A stretch of DNA of 64,000 nucleotides from Megaleporinus macrocephalus (GCA_021613375.1 JAJQXZ010000028.1:528501-592500), one strand, 5' to 3'; counted from the stretch's first letter, positions 1 to 11,425 are shown. Notes: a model not told the origin generated them from the sequence alone. Numbers and translations: made by a program.

Positions 1-1228
1 CACATTATCCTACACTTAATCCTAACCTTAACTTCAATATCCTACATTATACTACAGCTAAACCTAACTTTAACCTCAGTATCCCACATTATACTACACT
101 TAAACCTAACTTTAACCTCAGTGTCCCACATTGTACTACATTTAAACCTAACTTTAACCTCAGTATCCTACATTATACAACACTTAAACCTAACTTTAAC
201 CTCAGTATCCCACATTATCCTACACCTAAGCCTAACTTTAACCTCAGTATCCTACATTATACAACACTTAAACCTAACTTTAACCTCAGTATCCTACATT
301 ATACTACACTTAAACCTAACTTTAACCTCAGTGTCCCACGTTATACTACACTTAAACCTAACGTTAACCCCAGTATTCCACATAATACTACACATAAAGC
401 TAACTTTAACCTCAGTGTCCCACATTATACTACACATAAACCTAACTTTAACTTCAGTATCCCACATCATACTACACCTAAACCCAACTTTAACCTCAGT
501 ATCACACATTATCCTACACTTAATCCTAACCTTAACTTCAGTATCCTACATTATACTACATTTAAACCTAACTTTAACCTCAGTATCCCACATTATACTA
601 CACTTAAACCTAACTTTAACCTCAGTATCCCACATTATACTACACTTAAACCTAACTTTAACCTCAGTATCCCACATCATACTACATTTAAACCTAACTT
701 TAACCTCAGTATCCCACATTATACAACACTTAAACCTAACTTTAACCTCAGTATCCCACATAATACTACACTTAAAATTAACTTTAACCTCAGTATCCCA
801 CATCATACTACATTTAAACCTAACTTTAACCTCAGTATCCCAAATTATACAACACTTAAACCTAACTTTAACCTCAGTATCCCACATAATACTACACTTA
901 AAATTAACTTTAACCTCAGTATCCCACATTATACTACACATAAATCTAACTTTAACCTCAGTATCACACATTATACTACACTTAAAACTAACTTTAACCT
1001 CAGTATCCCACATTATACAACACTTAAACCTAACTTTAACCTCAGTATCCTACATTATACAACACTTAAACCTAACTTTAACCTCAGTATCCTACATTAT
1101 ACTACACTTAAAACTAACTTTAACCTCAGTATCCCACATTATCCTACATTTAAAACTAACTTTAACCTCAGTATCCCACATTATCCTACACATAAACCTA
1201 ACTTTAACCTCAGTATCCCACATTACAC
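1..1228. repeat. 42-bp minisatellite array (about 29 units)
   Basis: Tandem array of a 42-bp unit containing CTTAAACCTAACTTTAACCT followed by CAGTATCCCACATTATACTA; adjacent units differ at a few positions. The unit is a multiple of three and lacks stops in one frame on each strand, so it generates long spurious open frames (a 14-residue repeat on the + strand). It starts at the window edge and probably continues to the left. It lies upstream of the tdrp exon at 2624 and may be inside a tdrp intron. Confidence 0.95.
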
Positions 1229-1234
1229 TACACC

Positions 1235-1660
1235 TTAACATATATCTAGCATTGCTAGAGCATTGCTATGGTGTCCCAGGTGGTTACTATAGTGGTGCTA
1301 GAGCATGGGTATGGTATCCCAGGTTGCTGCTATAGTGGTGCTAGAGCATTGGTATGGTATGCCAGGTGGTCGCTATAGGATTTCTAGAGCATTGCTATGG
1401 TATCCCAGGTGGTTGCTATAGTGGTGCTAGAGCATGGGTATGGTATCCCAGGTTGCTGCTATAGTGGTGCTAGAGCATTGGTATGGTATGCCAGGTGGTC
1501 GCTATAGGATTTCTAGAGCATTGCTATGGTATCCCAGGTGGTTGCTATAGTGGTGCTAGAGCATGGGTATGGTATCCCAGGTTGCTGCTATAGTGGTGCT
1601 AGAGCACTGGTATGGTATCCCAGGTAGTTGCTATAGGGTTGCCAGGGCATGGCTATGGTG
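1235..1660. repeat. 43-bp minisatellite with 129-bp higher-order period
   Basis: Units of about 43 bp built on 'gctagagcattgctatggta' and 'tcccaggtggttgctatag'. Three diverged monomers form a block repeated at 129 bp: the variant 'aggatttctagagcattgct' recurs at 1377 and 1506. The array follows the 42-bp minisatellite after a short gap and decays toward 1730. Confidence 0.85.
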
Positions 1661-1805
1661 TTTTCACGTAATTGCTAGAGTGTTGCTAGGCCGTTTCTGT
1701 GGAATCCCAGTTGGTTGCTAAAGATATTATTCAGAAATTGCAATGAAAACAAGTCCCTTTAAATACAGCTGATATGTTGGTATGTAACTTTGCTTTCTTT
1801 TAGAC

Positions 1806-2322
1806 TAGGGGTGTGCCATACCGTATCGTACACAATAGTATTGCCAACATTTTTGAATATTGTGAACGATAGTATACCCTGAAATATCGTGCCATATCAC
1901 CAATCCCTAATTATCACATCAGGTACTACTTTTTACTGTTTTTACCAAAAGAAAAATTCACACTTTTCTCATTTCCCATCAAATATCTACTAGAAACAGA
2001 TTTTATCTCTCCAGTATCATTCACTTTACTTCAGTCCTGGATATATGGAGATATTTGGAGTTCATTATTTAATAGCATGACATTCTGGATCATTGACTTC
2101 TGTTACAATCTGATGAATTCTTGTATTTTTTAATATCTCAGTTAGGGGTGTGCCATATCACATCATATGCAATAATAAAATTTAATTTTAATTTTGTTGC
2201 AGTAGTGTATTCTTGAAATATTTTTTTAATTCAATGTTTTGTCGTATCGCCAAGAGTATCGTTATTACAAAAATACCATGAAATATTGTGATATTATTGT
2301 AGGGCCATATCGCCCACCCCTA
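1806..2322. mobile_element. hAT-like non-autonomous element
   Basis: It begins with TAGGGGTGTGCCATA and ends with an inverted version, ATATCGCCCACCCCTA. It is flanked by ttttagac (1798-1805) and ctttagac (2323-2330), an 8-bp target duplication with one mismatch, which is the size typical of hAT elements. A second internal start-like sequence at about 2145 and an end-like one near 1895-1912 suggest either a duplicated interior or two tandem copies. No transposase frame is visible. Confidence 0.55.
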
Positions 2323-2623
2323 CTTTAGACTTTGATATTTATGAGACGAGTGACTCCTTAGTGATGAGTTTAGTGTAGGACCATCAGTGAGAGATTTTAG
2401 TGTCATTAAATATGGAATCTGTCTGAAAGCTCGTAAGATTCTCACTGCAAATTTAAATTAATAACACAGATGACATTGTCCTTGTTTAGTGCTGCTCAGT
2501 CTGCAGACAGATAAGAACTGTATGAACTGCATGTCCTCACTGCTCACTGATAACATGCAAATCTGTGCATGCAAGCCATAACCAGACAGCCCACTAACAC
2601 ACGTCTCTCTACTTTCCTCTCAG

Positions 2624-2739
2624 GACTCAAAGATTAAGAAGGTCAGATCCAAGAGGGAGAAGGGAGACAAGAAGCTGTTTCCTTCACAGGATGACGAACA
2701 CTTCCTGCTGACCGGAGTCACTCTGTCACACCGAAGAGG
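2624..2739 (+). CDS. tdrp: tdrp, penultimate coding exon (gene partial in window)
   Basis: Exon bounded by a pyrimidine-rich acceptor (tttcctctcag, ending 2623) and the donor gtaagc at 2740. Read from its first base it encodes 38 codons plus two bases. The peptide contains DKKLFPSQDDEHFLL, which corresponds to the conserved SLFNKDDEQHLL-type motif of testis development related proteins. The two leftover bases (GG) join the first base of the exon at 9901 to make a glycine codon, so the reading frame continues correctly. Exon(s) encoding the N-terminus were not found between 1 and 2623 and should lie to the left of the window. Confidence 0.8.
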
Positions 2740-3203
2740 GTAAGCTAATTCAACAAAGCGAGTATTATTTATTTAGGGCTGTGATGCCTCGGTCTGTAGG
2801 TGGATATTTAACTGAACTAGTTTTTGTAAGATATAATCAGTGATAATAAATCATAGTAGAGATAATAAAATTTGAACTTACTTTATGGCTATACTATAGA
2901 GATTTTTAAGAATATGTCTATTATACATGTCCCACTACTCCCTGAATAGTTACTTAAGGTACATTTATGGATTCAGTTTATATTAATTAAAATAAATGTA
3001 AATATTACCCTAAGAATCAACGTGAATCATGGTGGAATCATATTGTAAGTTTGGATATTTACACCTTTTTTTTTTTTAATGTATTCTAAATTGTAATCAG
3101 GATCAGTACATCAGTGCATAGGAGTGGAAAGGAGTGGAAATCAATAGCCAGGTTTTCATCCAGCTATCAATTCAAATAAATTACACAAATGCTGCAAAAC
3201 AAT

Positions 3204-3207
<4 letters not shown>

Positions 3208-3252
<45 letters not shown>
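3208..3252. repeat. (TA)n microsatellite
   Basis: Uninterrupted alternating AT tract in the tdrp intron, directly followed by the dispersed repeat that begins 'attagggctg'. Confidence 0.95.
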
Positions 3253-3254
<2 letters not shown>

Positions 3255-3255
<1 letters not shown>

Positions 3256-3597
3256 GGCTGTTTATTGAAAAGAGCTTGACACTACAATACATATCATGAT
3301 ACAATATTCTGTGATACTGCAAGCAAAGTGATATATTGTGATTTTTCAAGTCCTACTATTAAAATACACCACTGTATGAACAGGTTTATCAATGCTTACA
3401 ATAGCACTGCGCCCTTGTGCTGCTTGTTAATGTTGGAGTGAAGCTGAAAATCTACTGGTCAGAGGTTTAAACACAACACTCAATGATTCACTGTCTGCCA
3501 GGAATCTGTGTATCGATACTGTGAGAATCGATACAGTATCACAAAATATGATATGCTCATATATTCGCTGTTTCAATATTTTCTTACATCCCATATA

Positions 3598-3600
<3 letters not shown>
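3255..3600. repeat. Dispersed repeat, copy 1 (paired with 7730-8010)
   Basis: Shares long near-identical stretches with 7730-8010, such as 'caatgcttacaatagca' and 'gcgcccttgtgctgcttgtt', then 'tcactgtctgccaggaatct'. Both copies are bounded by gggctgt- and ttcttac(a)ccc-like ends typical of eroded hAT MITEs. No coding potential is visible. Confidence 0.7.
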
Positions 3601-3631
<31 letters not shown>

Positions 3632-3840
3632 TAGGTTAAATTCTTAACATATCAAAACAGAAGTGACAGCAGTGTTGGGAAATCACATTATTTAGAGAAA
3701 AGAGAGGGTTACGACACAGACAGCTGCTGAGAAAAGGCTTAATGTGAAAATAAATTAGATTAGAAATTAGATTAGATTTCAAAACAGGTTTTCAGTGTTA
3801 TTAACTTGAAGTTCAGGACTGTTGTCAAGAGTGACAATGA
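3632..3840. repeat. Dispersed repeat, copy 1 (paired with 5909-6128)
   Basis: About 200 bp nearly identical to 5909-6128, beginning 'aggttaaattcttaacatat' and running through 'gacagcagtgttgggaaatc' and 'gacacagacagctgctgaga'. The second copy has a short insertion near 6040-6070. Same orientation, 2.3 kb apart in the tdrp intron. Confidence 0.8.
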
Positions 3841-5399
3841 CAAGGAATTACAACATTCATTGTCATTAGTTTTAACCACGAGAGTCATAGTAACATTATT
3901 CTTAATGTTCATTATTCTGAGCATTTAAAAATCAATATTACTTATACAGTATTTTGAGGTAGTCATGTCTGAATCTAATGTCTGTATAAAACGCTGCCTG
4001 CTGAGGTTCCTCCGTTCTGCTGCTTTATGCCTTATATATCCTATAATGCTCTGATGCACTGATGTGGTTAGGAAATAAATAACAAACATCCAACTCAAGC
4101 ACTTACACAGCAGACAATGCTGCCTTCCAGGACACCAATTTATGAGACTTCACTTTCCAGCACAGACCTAATGTCAGGCTACAATATGGATTTGTGGAAT
4201 AATGAGGCCGCACACACGCATTTCTGTTTACAACCAGCTCTTATAGCCTAATGTTTATTTTTATTTCACTCAAAACATTAAAAACTTCATGTAAATGAAT
4301 TAAACAATCGAAAATATTTCCCAGCATGGCTGCTTATGGAATAAGTGACGTCTCTTCTTCTATTGGGTCAGTCTCTTTAAACAAAGTCTTATGATTTAAA
4401 TCTAAATCAACAAATGAAATGATTTGCCACATTAAGTTCTCATCTTCGTCAGAATGGACTTTAATTAGGCTCATCTGTTTCACTGTAAAGATAATGAAGT
4501 TAATTACATTTACAAATTAAACAGTCGGGTGGGGTGCGGGGCTCTCTAAGCAGCGGCTATTCTGACAGCTAGAGGATGTGATTAAGCTGTGTGTGAGGCT
4601 GCCGGCTATTTCCGCCTTGTAAATAGACTAAAGGCCGCCGGACAGGCCTTAACGCGTCACACAGCATCCAAAAATTCCACGACTCTGAGTGCTGTTCAGC
4701 TCCTCAGAGCCTCACAGAGCACCACTATATTTATTTACCATTACTGCTTTAACTTAAAGCCATACTGAGACTCAGAAAGACACCGTAGATCACGTTACTT
4801 AAACTGTGTTTCAGATGATAAACAAATGCTAGTGGTCTGTTAGCTCTGCTAACGTTGATAGCTTTTGGCTAATAATCAGTCAGGCTGTGAAGTGGTAAAG
4901 AACTGATACCAAGCATTATAAGTGAGGCTGGAAGTTTTATTTCATTCAATTAATGCAAATAGAGTTTAAAAATTAACTTGAACTTAGTGAATATGAGCTC
5001 CCCCTGCTGGCAATTTATAGCACCGCTCTAGCTACGCCACGGCAGCCTTGAATTTGAATTTACAGTCGGTCCCCACATTGTGTTGTGGAGTTCGTCTAAA
5101 GTTGGAATTGCTGTCAGGCTTAAGTTTTCTCCAGAGACATGGTTAAAGCTGGCCTAGCTGCCCAACCACTCCATCTGTAGCTTTGGCTACTCTCACAAGT
5201 TAACCACTAGAGCGTTCTCATAACAATATTTTTTAAAGTCAGATAGAATTTAAATGTTATCCCTGTTTATTTTTGTATCTGTGTAAAATAAGCTGATGAT
5301 AATATGATGATGATGATAATAATAGTAAAAATAACAACAATAATAATAATAAACACTTCCAGCTGATGATAGGTTGTAAAGGTGTTGCAAGGTCAAGGT

Positions 5400-5625
5400 T
5401 GTTGAATTGGTATCCCAGGTTGATGTGAAGATCTTGCCTGGCCATTAATATGGAAGCCCAGGTGGTTGCTAATGTGCTGCCAGCACACTGCAGGTGGTAT
5501 TCCAGGCGGTTGCTAAAGAGTTGCTAGAGTTTTTGTCCTAGGTGGTTTCAGAGGTGTTGCTAGGTCAGTTTGGTGGAATCCCATGTGATTGCTCTGTTGC
5601 TAATTGGGCATTGCTACAATATATT
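5400..5625. repeat. Decayed copy of the 43-bp 'gctatggtatcccaggtggt' repeat
   Basis: Four to five degenerate units with 'ggtatcccaggttgatgtga', 'cccaggtggttgctaatgtg' and 'tccaggcggttgctaaagag', the same family as the array at 1235-1660. Here unit-to-unit identity is low, so this copy has not been homogenised recently. Confidence 0.65.
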
Positions 5626-5908
5626 AAACAGTCTCAATCTCAAAATAACAAACACACTGTTCCCTTATAGGCGCTGCTGTTCTGCAGAGTTTCATGGTTC
5701 TATCTCAGAACTCAGAAATTGACTGTGCAGATTAATACAACTCAGAACATTCAAGCCTGTTTAATAACTTTTGTCTGTTTACAGTCTACTACTTTTTTGT
5801 GGCGTGTGCTCAGACGCAGATGGTAATTTCGGCAGTGTAAACAATGTTTGCTCCCGTTCGCTCCTGGTTGAGAAAACGTGTTATTTGACCATAAATATGA
5901 TTTTTTAG

Positions 5909-6128
5909 GTCAAATTCTTAACATATCAAAACAGGAGTGACAGCAGTGTTGGGAAATCACATTATTTAGAGAAAAGAGGGGGTTACGACACAGACAGCTG
6001 CTGAGAAAAGGCTTAATGTGAAAATAAATTAGATTAGAAATATAAATTTCACTCCCTTCGGTACAAATGTTTCAAAACAGGAGTTTTCAGTGTGATTAAC
6101 TTGAAGCTCGGGACAGTTATCAAGAGTA
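5909..6128. repeat. Dispersed repeat, copy 2 (paired with 3632-3840)
   Basis: Second copy of the approximately 200-bp unit described at 3632-3840, extended by a segment 'tttcactcccttcggtacaa' absent from the first copy. Confidence 0.8.
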
Positions 6129-6286
6129 AGAGTGGGGGCTGAAAGCGGAGTTTCGGCCCACGGTTATGAATCCTGGTACGGCTTGGCAGAACTCCCGCAC
6201 GATAAGAATCTGAAAAGATAGGAAATAGGACTCGGACATCTCCCACATTTCTCTGCCTGGGATTGTTTCAGAACAGGGATTTAGAA

Positions 6287-6291
<5 letters not shown>

Positions 6292-6350
<59 letters not shown>

Positions 6351-6360
6351 ATATATATAC
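6292..6360. repeat. (GT)n/(AT)n microsatellite
   Basis: About 28 GT dinucleotides followed by a short AT tract. Confidence 0.95.
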
Positions 6361-6419
6361 ACACAAACATCAAACATACATAAGGTAAACATGTAGAACA
6401 TCCCATACTGACAATAAGT

Positions 6420-6646
6420 GTATCATCGCTATCCAAAGAAATACAAATATCTACAAAATAGTAATTTTACATGTGAGGACATAAACATTCTTAACTTTCA
6501 ATGTAAGTTGGTGGTTTTGGAGCATTTCTATTGGTCCATTCATCATGAAACTTTCACAGGATATAAAGAGCAGCTGTCGTGTTTAAAGAATATTGAAAAA
6601 TAAAAATCAACAAAAATGGAGATTTCTTTGGATAGTGACGTTATAT
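6420..6646. mobile_element. MITE family A copy (ends like TATCGTCGCTGTCCAA)
   Basis: Left end tatcatcgctatccaaagaa and right end ctttggatagtgacgttata are inverted versions of one terminal repeat. The interior has the family landmarks 'ttctattggtccattcatca' and 'gaaaaataaaaatcaacaaa'. At least seven other copies are in the window (12181, 27335, 40736, 50891, 54410, 55615, 60690). No coding capacity. Confidence 0.75.
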
Positions 6647-6739
6647 ATAGAGTATATATTTGATAATGACTGAACATGACTGAAAACTGTTTTTAATTCA
6701 ATATACCCAACTCTGTAAAAGTCTGAGGCACCTGAGCTG

Positions 6740-7135
6740 ACTGTTTAAGAGCCTTTATCTTATCAACAAGTGTATGTTCAACAGTAAGAACACCAGCTAT
6801 GATTAGATCAGATGTAAATAATCATACATACAATACAAAGTAACATGAATATCTTATTGTGAGAGAAGTAGATCATATCTTGATCCAGTTTGAAGAACAA
6901 AGTGTAGTTCCAGATTTCTCCTGGACGCCCCAGACATTGTATTAATGTATTCGGTTCCTTCAGCAGCAATCTTGATTTAGCTTAATGAAGTACTGAGCAG
7001 TCAAAGCAGGTATTAGATGAGAACTGATAATAATACTGGGTTGTTTCTACAAGGAGAAGCTTGGAAAGGGTTAAATAAACACACTGATGTATATAAAAGC
7101 ACTACTTACTCTATTAATCCTGTTTAAATATTTAA
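6740..7135. repeat. Dispersed repeat, copy 1 (paired with 45925-46115)
   Basis: The part from about 6955 to 7130 ('cagcagcaatcttgattta', 'gaagtactgagcagtcaaag', 'gggttgtttctacaaggaga') recurs with high identity at 45945-46115 in the same orientation. Class unknown. Confidence 0.65.
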
Positions 7136-7729
7136 ATAATAAAGTGTTTTACTGTCTGGAAAAATAGTTTTTTTTATAAAAAAAATATAATAATATATAA
7201 TAAATCAGTCTTAATATTATTTTTCCAAAAATAAGACACAAAACCAACATGGGGCTCTAACCAAGGAACAGAAGCACCTCACTCCCTCACATGCACAACT
7301 GAGTCCAAGTGGAAACCCCACCCTGAGTCTTTCACCCCCTCCTTCCTCACAAAGCTGTGGAAATTACTTGAGCCTCCTACATCACCTTCCTGTCATTGAT
7401 TTATCATGCCTGTCCACGTCAGGATATTAAGGTGGAACATATATAGCTGTAGAACAATAGCAGTGGAGGCCTGTTGTTACTTAAGAAGGTGAGTGATTTT
7501 CAGCGTTGTGTTAGTTCATGTCGTGTTAATGTCGTGGATGATGGTAAATAGTAAAAAAAAAAAATACTGAAAATCTGGACACTGGTTAGCCTCAGAACAT
7601 CCTACATATATCCCTCCATCATGGATAGTTAAAATGGGAACTTTTTGTGGGCCAAAAATGAATTTTTGTCACAAAAATATTATAAGAAGCAATATTTTGA
7701 ACATCAGGCAGTGTATTCATATCCGTTAT

Positions 7730-8010
7730 TAGGGCTCTGTATTATCAATGCTCTGTACTATAAACTATATGAACAGGTTTGCCAATGCTTACAATAGCAT
7801 TGCGCCCTTGTGCTGCTTGTTAGTGTTGGAGTGGAGCTGAAAATGGATTACAACACTGCCATCTAGTGGTCAAAGGTTTAAACACAACACACAATGATTC
7901 ACGGTCTGCCAGGAATCTGTGTATCAATACTGTGTTTTTAAGAATTGATACAGTATCACCAAACATAATATCACGATACTTGATATTTTGATAATTTCTT
8001 ACACCCTTAT
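7730..8010. repeat. Dispersed repeat, copy 2 (paired with 3255-3600)
   Basis: Second copy of the unit described at 3255-3600. It keeps the segment 'acaacactgccatctagtgg' that the first copy has partly lost. Confidence 0.7.
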
Positions 8011-8446
8011 GTGTTCTGTGTAATAACTTTGTGTGGGAGCTTTTATAGGCTTTAAACTCTAGACTTTAAACTTCATCTGTCTGATTCCCATCACCACCAC
8101 TGTAAACAGTTCTAACTCGCACCACTCTGAACCACTCTGAACAACTTGTTCAACATTGTAGAGATTTGAAAGATTGGTGGGGTTCCCCTTTACCAGGGCA
8201 GTGTAATGTATCATGCCTCACTGAATAGTCTCCCTCAGCCTCAGTAGTTTTATAACTTGTCATGTTTTCTTTCATCAGTGGTCTCTCTCCCATTACAGTG
8301 CCCAGCATGAACTGCACAAATCCATCATACCACCACTGGGAGTCCCTGTGGTGTCAGCCAGTACTGGGTGCCAGTCTAATCTCAGTTTTAAACGAATACT
8401 TAAAACAATTCACGTGATGTTAAAGAGCATATTTGAATAAAGGATG

Positions 8447-8497
<51 letters not shown>
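8447..8497. repeat. (TA)n microsatellite
   Basis: Alternating AT tract followed by a poly-T run. Confidence 0.95.
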
Positions 8498-8501
<4 letters not shown>

Positions 8502-8749
8502 CTTTTTTTTTTTTTAAATACACTTCGAATACATGGTCCTCCCATTACAAGGCACCAACATGTTTAAGACATAGGGCTTCACAGGTTACTCAGGTGTTAC
8601 TCAGAACTAGGCTTTTGGTCACCTTTAGAGTCTGCCTTTGCTGTTTGTCAACATGAGGACCAATGAAAGTCAGAGAAACCGTTCTAAGGCTGAGAAGCAA
8701 TGACCAAACAAGTCTAGACAAACAAAATCAACTGTTTGGAACCTTATTA

Positions 8750-9660
8750 TGGATGGTGAGCTTACTAACCATAAAAGGCCTGATGGAGCAAGGAAGCTGA
8801 GGAAAGAGTGGACCACAGCTGAGGGAAAGTCCTCGTACATCTGTCCGAGATATCTGAAACTTTAGGAGGCAGGTGTGGATTTCTCCATGACTACTGTCAG
8901 TAATAGATTACACAAAAGCAGGACAGCTGGAGTTGGTATTTATAAGCAAGTCTGAAGAGTGTGTACGCGATAGCTCCCACAGAAACTGGCATTTATAAAA
9001 AATCACTTGGCAGGAAATATATAACTTTACAGCCATAAAACACTGGAGAGAGAGAGAGAGAGAGCTGGAGATAGTGACACCCAGAGGTCAAATAGTGAAT
9101 TACAGCTACATGTGCAAACAGAGCAACTCACAGTTGACCTGTACACAGGTAGGTGAAGGTAGTGTTACAGTGCAAATGTACACAGGTAGGTGAAGGTAGT
9201 GTTACAATTTACCTGTATACAGGTAGGTGAAGGTAGTGTTACAATTTACCTGTACACAGGTAGGTGAAGGTAGTGTTACAGTTTATCTGTACACAGGTAG
9301 ATGAAGGTAGTGTTACAGTTTATCTGTACACAGGTAGATGAAGGTAGTGTTTGCTCCAAAAAAATAACTTTTACCTCACATTACCTTACAAAATGAGTCT
9401 TTTTCTATTTTTTGTTACCATCATTGTTACCACTAGCCCACTGAACAGTGAATGGAACACCCCATATTTAATCACCCACGAGGTACTTTGCCGTAAGTTG
9501 TTGCAATAAGGTCAACCTGCTCACATTTGTAAGGAATCTGTGCTTTATAAAGTGGAAACTGTGTTCAGGAGGGGATACTTAAGGTTTTATACAGTTTTAT
9601 ACAGTTTTATGCCATCTGTAAAACATGGTGGTGGTAGTATTGCTGCCACTAGTATTTTTT
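8750..9660 (+). pseudogene. Decayed Tc1/mariner transposase remnant
   Basis: Short islands translate to Tc1-transposase-like text: AGVDFSMTTVSNRLHKSR around 8870-8925 (second helix-turn-helix region) and PSVKHGGGSI around 9609-9640 (the conserved VKHGGGS block just before the catalytic region). The frame between them is broken by stops and by the 37-bp minisatellite at 9125-9350. Not functional. The assignment rests on two short motifs only. Confidence 0.45.
9125..9355. repeat. 37-bp minisatellite, SINE-tail type
   Basis: About six units of 'acacaggtaggtgaaggtag' plus 'tgttacagtttacctgt'. The same unit forms arrays at 55135-55322 and, in reverse orientation, at 62108-62255 inside a SINE. Confidence 0.9.
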
Positions 9661-9900
9661 TTGTGTCTCTATTGATGATGTGACTGCAGTAACTAATTGA
9701 ATTGAAAGGTATATAGAAACATCTTATTGACTACCTCTAAGCTTATAGAACAACACTTCCTCTCACAGCAAAGCCAAGAAAGGGTGTTTTTGTAGCTAAA
9801 AACGGAGCTTGGCTTTTATTAACCCTAACACTTAGACTGAATAAACAATGCCAGGAGGTTTAATAGATTCTCTCTGCTTCTGTCCTGACCTCTTTCTCAG

Positions 9901-10351
9901 GTCTGCTAAGAAGAGCTTGGAGGAGGAGAAGGAGAAGGAGAAGAGTAAGCAGCACACTGAGAAGGACCGCGTCCACTGCCTGTGGGACAGCATCACAATG
10001 ACCATGAAGCAGATCACGCCCAACCGCAAGATGGACAAGATGGAGGGCTGGGAGCCACCGCAGCTGGGGGAGGAGGCGCTGGTGAAGGAGAGGAGTGAGG
10101 GCGAGGGGAAGAAGAGCGACTCTTCTCCTCTCTCCTCTCCGCTGTCTCTCTCCCTGCCCGGCCCGCTGACCTTACCCTCATGGGCGGGTCGGGGGGGATC
10201 AGAAGAAGACTCTTCTCGCTACTCCAGTCTGACCGAGCCCCAGGCGGGAGGTCCTGTGCAGTGGGCGGCTCGAGCGCGGGACAAATTGGCTGCAGTCCGC
10301 CGCCGCAGTCCCGGGGGTCTGTCGGAGAGCTCATGGGAGGGTCTTAAATGA
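9901..10351 (+). CDS. tdrp: tdrp, last coding exon (testis development related protein)
   Basis: Acceptor tgacctctttctcag ends at 9900 and the TGA stop is 10349-10351. The exon encodes a lysine/glutamate-rich stretch, then the family signature LWDSITMTMKQITPNRK with KMEGWEPPQL. A low-complexity Ser/Pro linker follows, and then a C-terminal block with PSWAGRG, RYSSL and ARDKLAAVRRRSPGGLSES. These match, in order, the conserved blocks of vertebrate TDRP (EGWEPP, the PSW segment, YTSL, and the basic RRQS/GGL-like tail). The two exons here give 188 codons, already about the length of the human protein, because the central linker is longer. TDRP is a small, mostly disordered nuclear/cytoplasmic protein linked to spermatogenesis, with no known enzymatic activity. 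It converges on fbxo25 as in human. The exon is clearly GC-richer than its surroundings. Confidence 0.85.
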
Positions 10352-10874
10352 GGAACTCCGTTGTGCTCCCACTTTAATGGAGAAAGAAGGAACTGTAACT
10401 CTTGTACATTCACTGCTCTGTTCTGATTGGATTGCACGGGCTTGCAAGTGAAGTGGACAAGCAAAGGGAGCATGTGAAAGAATTGGGACAGTGCCCCTTT
10501 TGAGTGTACTTGATGATTCGGAAGGTTTTTGAAGGTCCAGAGTAGAGCCAGGTCTTGGAGAGCTTACTGTTGTGGCTTTTTTAAGCTGTAAAAATAGATT
10601 TTATTATTAGTTTTTTTTGGGTGGTTTGGGGGGGTGGGTTCGTATTGAACCCAGGATGCTATGCTCTCATTGTTTTCCCTCAAAAGTGCACAAACTAGGT
10701 GCTTTTGCTGCATCTGCTGCCTGTTTGACCAGCTGCATGCAGCCGTGGCACTGAAGCACTGGTCAGAATCAACATTGCAGTTCCTCAATAGAACCTTAGA
10801 TGAATATATATACTTGATCAGGAGCATCTCCTTATATCTACACACACTGTCCACTGTATCAGCTCCACTGACCA

Positions 10875-11425
10875 GATAGGAGCTACACTTACAGACTGTA
10901 GTCCATCTGATTTTCTGTATACTTTGTTAGCCTGTTCTTCAGTGGTCAGAACCCCTCTGAGGACCACCATAGAGCAGGTGTTATTTGGGTGGTAGATCAT
11001 TCTCAGCACTGCACTGACTGATGTAGTGGTGGTGTGTTATGCTGGTAGGAGTGGACCAGACACAGCAGTGCTGCTGCTGGAGCTTTTAAAAACTGTGTCC
11101 ACTCACTGTCCACTCTATTAGACAGTCCTACCTTGCGGGTCTACCTTGAGACAATAGCTCATCTGTGATCCTCTAGTCCATCAGCAGTGGTCACAGGACA
11201 CCTCAGTCTGGATATTTTTGGTTGGTGGGTTATTCTCAGTCCAGCAGTGACACTGAGGTGTGTCTGATCTACTCACACCAGTGCAACACACCACCACCAC
11301 GTCAGTGTCACTGCAGAGCTGAGAATGATCCATCACCCAAATGATACCTGCTCTGTGGTGGTCTTGACCATTGAAGAAGAGAGTAAAAGGGGGTGGTGAG
11401 TGTAGATACAAGACGGTGATCCTAC
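10875..11425. mobile_element. Long inverted-repeat MITE (family B)
   Basis: The left part ('aggaccaccatagagcaggt', 'gggtggtagatcattctcag') is the inverse of the right part ('ctgagaatgatccatcaccc', 'cctgctctgtggtggtcttg'), giving a folded structure around a spacer near 11100-11200. Partial copies of the family are at 22680-22890, 45733-45890 and 59485-59600. No coding capacity; an abundant element type in otophysan-like genomes. Confidence 0.75.

Larger units (their letters stand above)
2740..9900 (+). other. tdrp: tdrp intron, 7.2 kb, repeat-filled
   Basis: No exon was recognised here. Contents: (TA)n tracts at about 3208-3252, 3593-3615 and 8447-8497; a (GT)n tract at 6292-6347; paired dispersed repeats (3255-3600 with 7730-8010; 3632-3840 with 5909-6128); a decayed 43-bp repeat at 5400-5620; a MITE at 6420-6646; a decayed Tc1 element at 8750-9660; and a 37-bp minisatellite at 9125-9350. 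About 4330-4700 looks single-copy. Confidence 0.7.

Noticed and set aside
1..1228. Subtelomeric or interstitial telomeric repeat (cctaac/tttaac motifs)
   Set aside because: The hexamers are part of a fixed 42-bp unit and are not runs of CCCTAA; nothing else suggests a chromosome end.
121..1335. 404-codon open frame on the + strand
   Set aside because: It is the translation of the 42-bp minisatellite; the complementary strand is equally open, and codon use follows the repeat and not a gene.
9848..9900. Upstream ATG at 9848 as the tdrp start
   Set aside because: This stretch is the intron end with a strong polypyrimidine tract and AG at 9899-9900; the frame joins correctly to the exon at 2624-2739.
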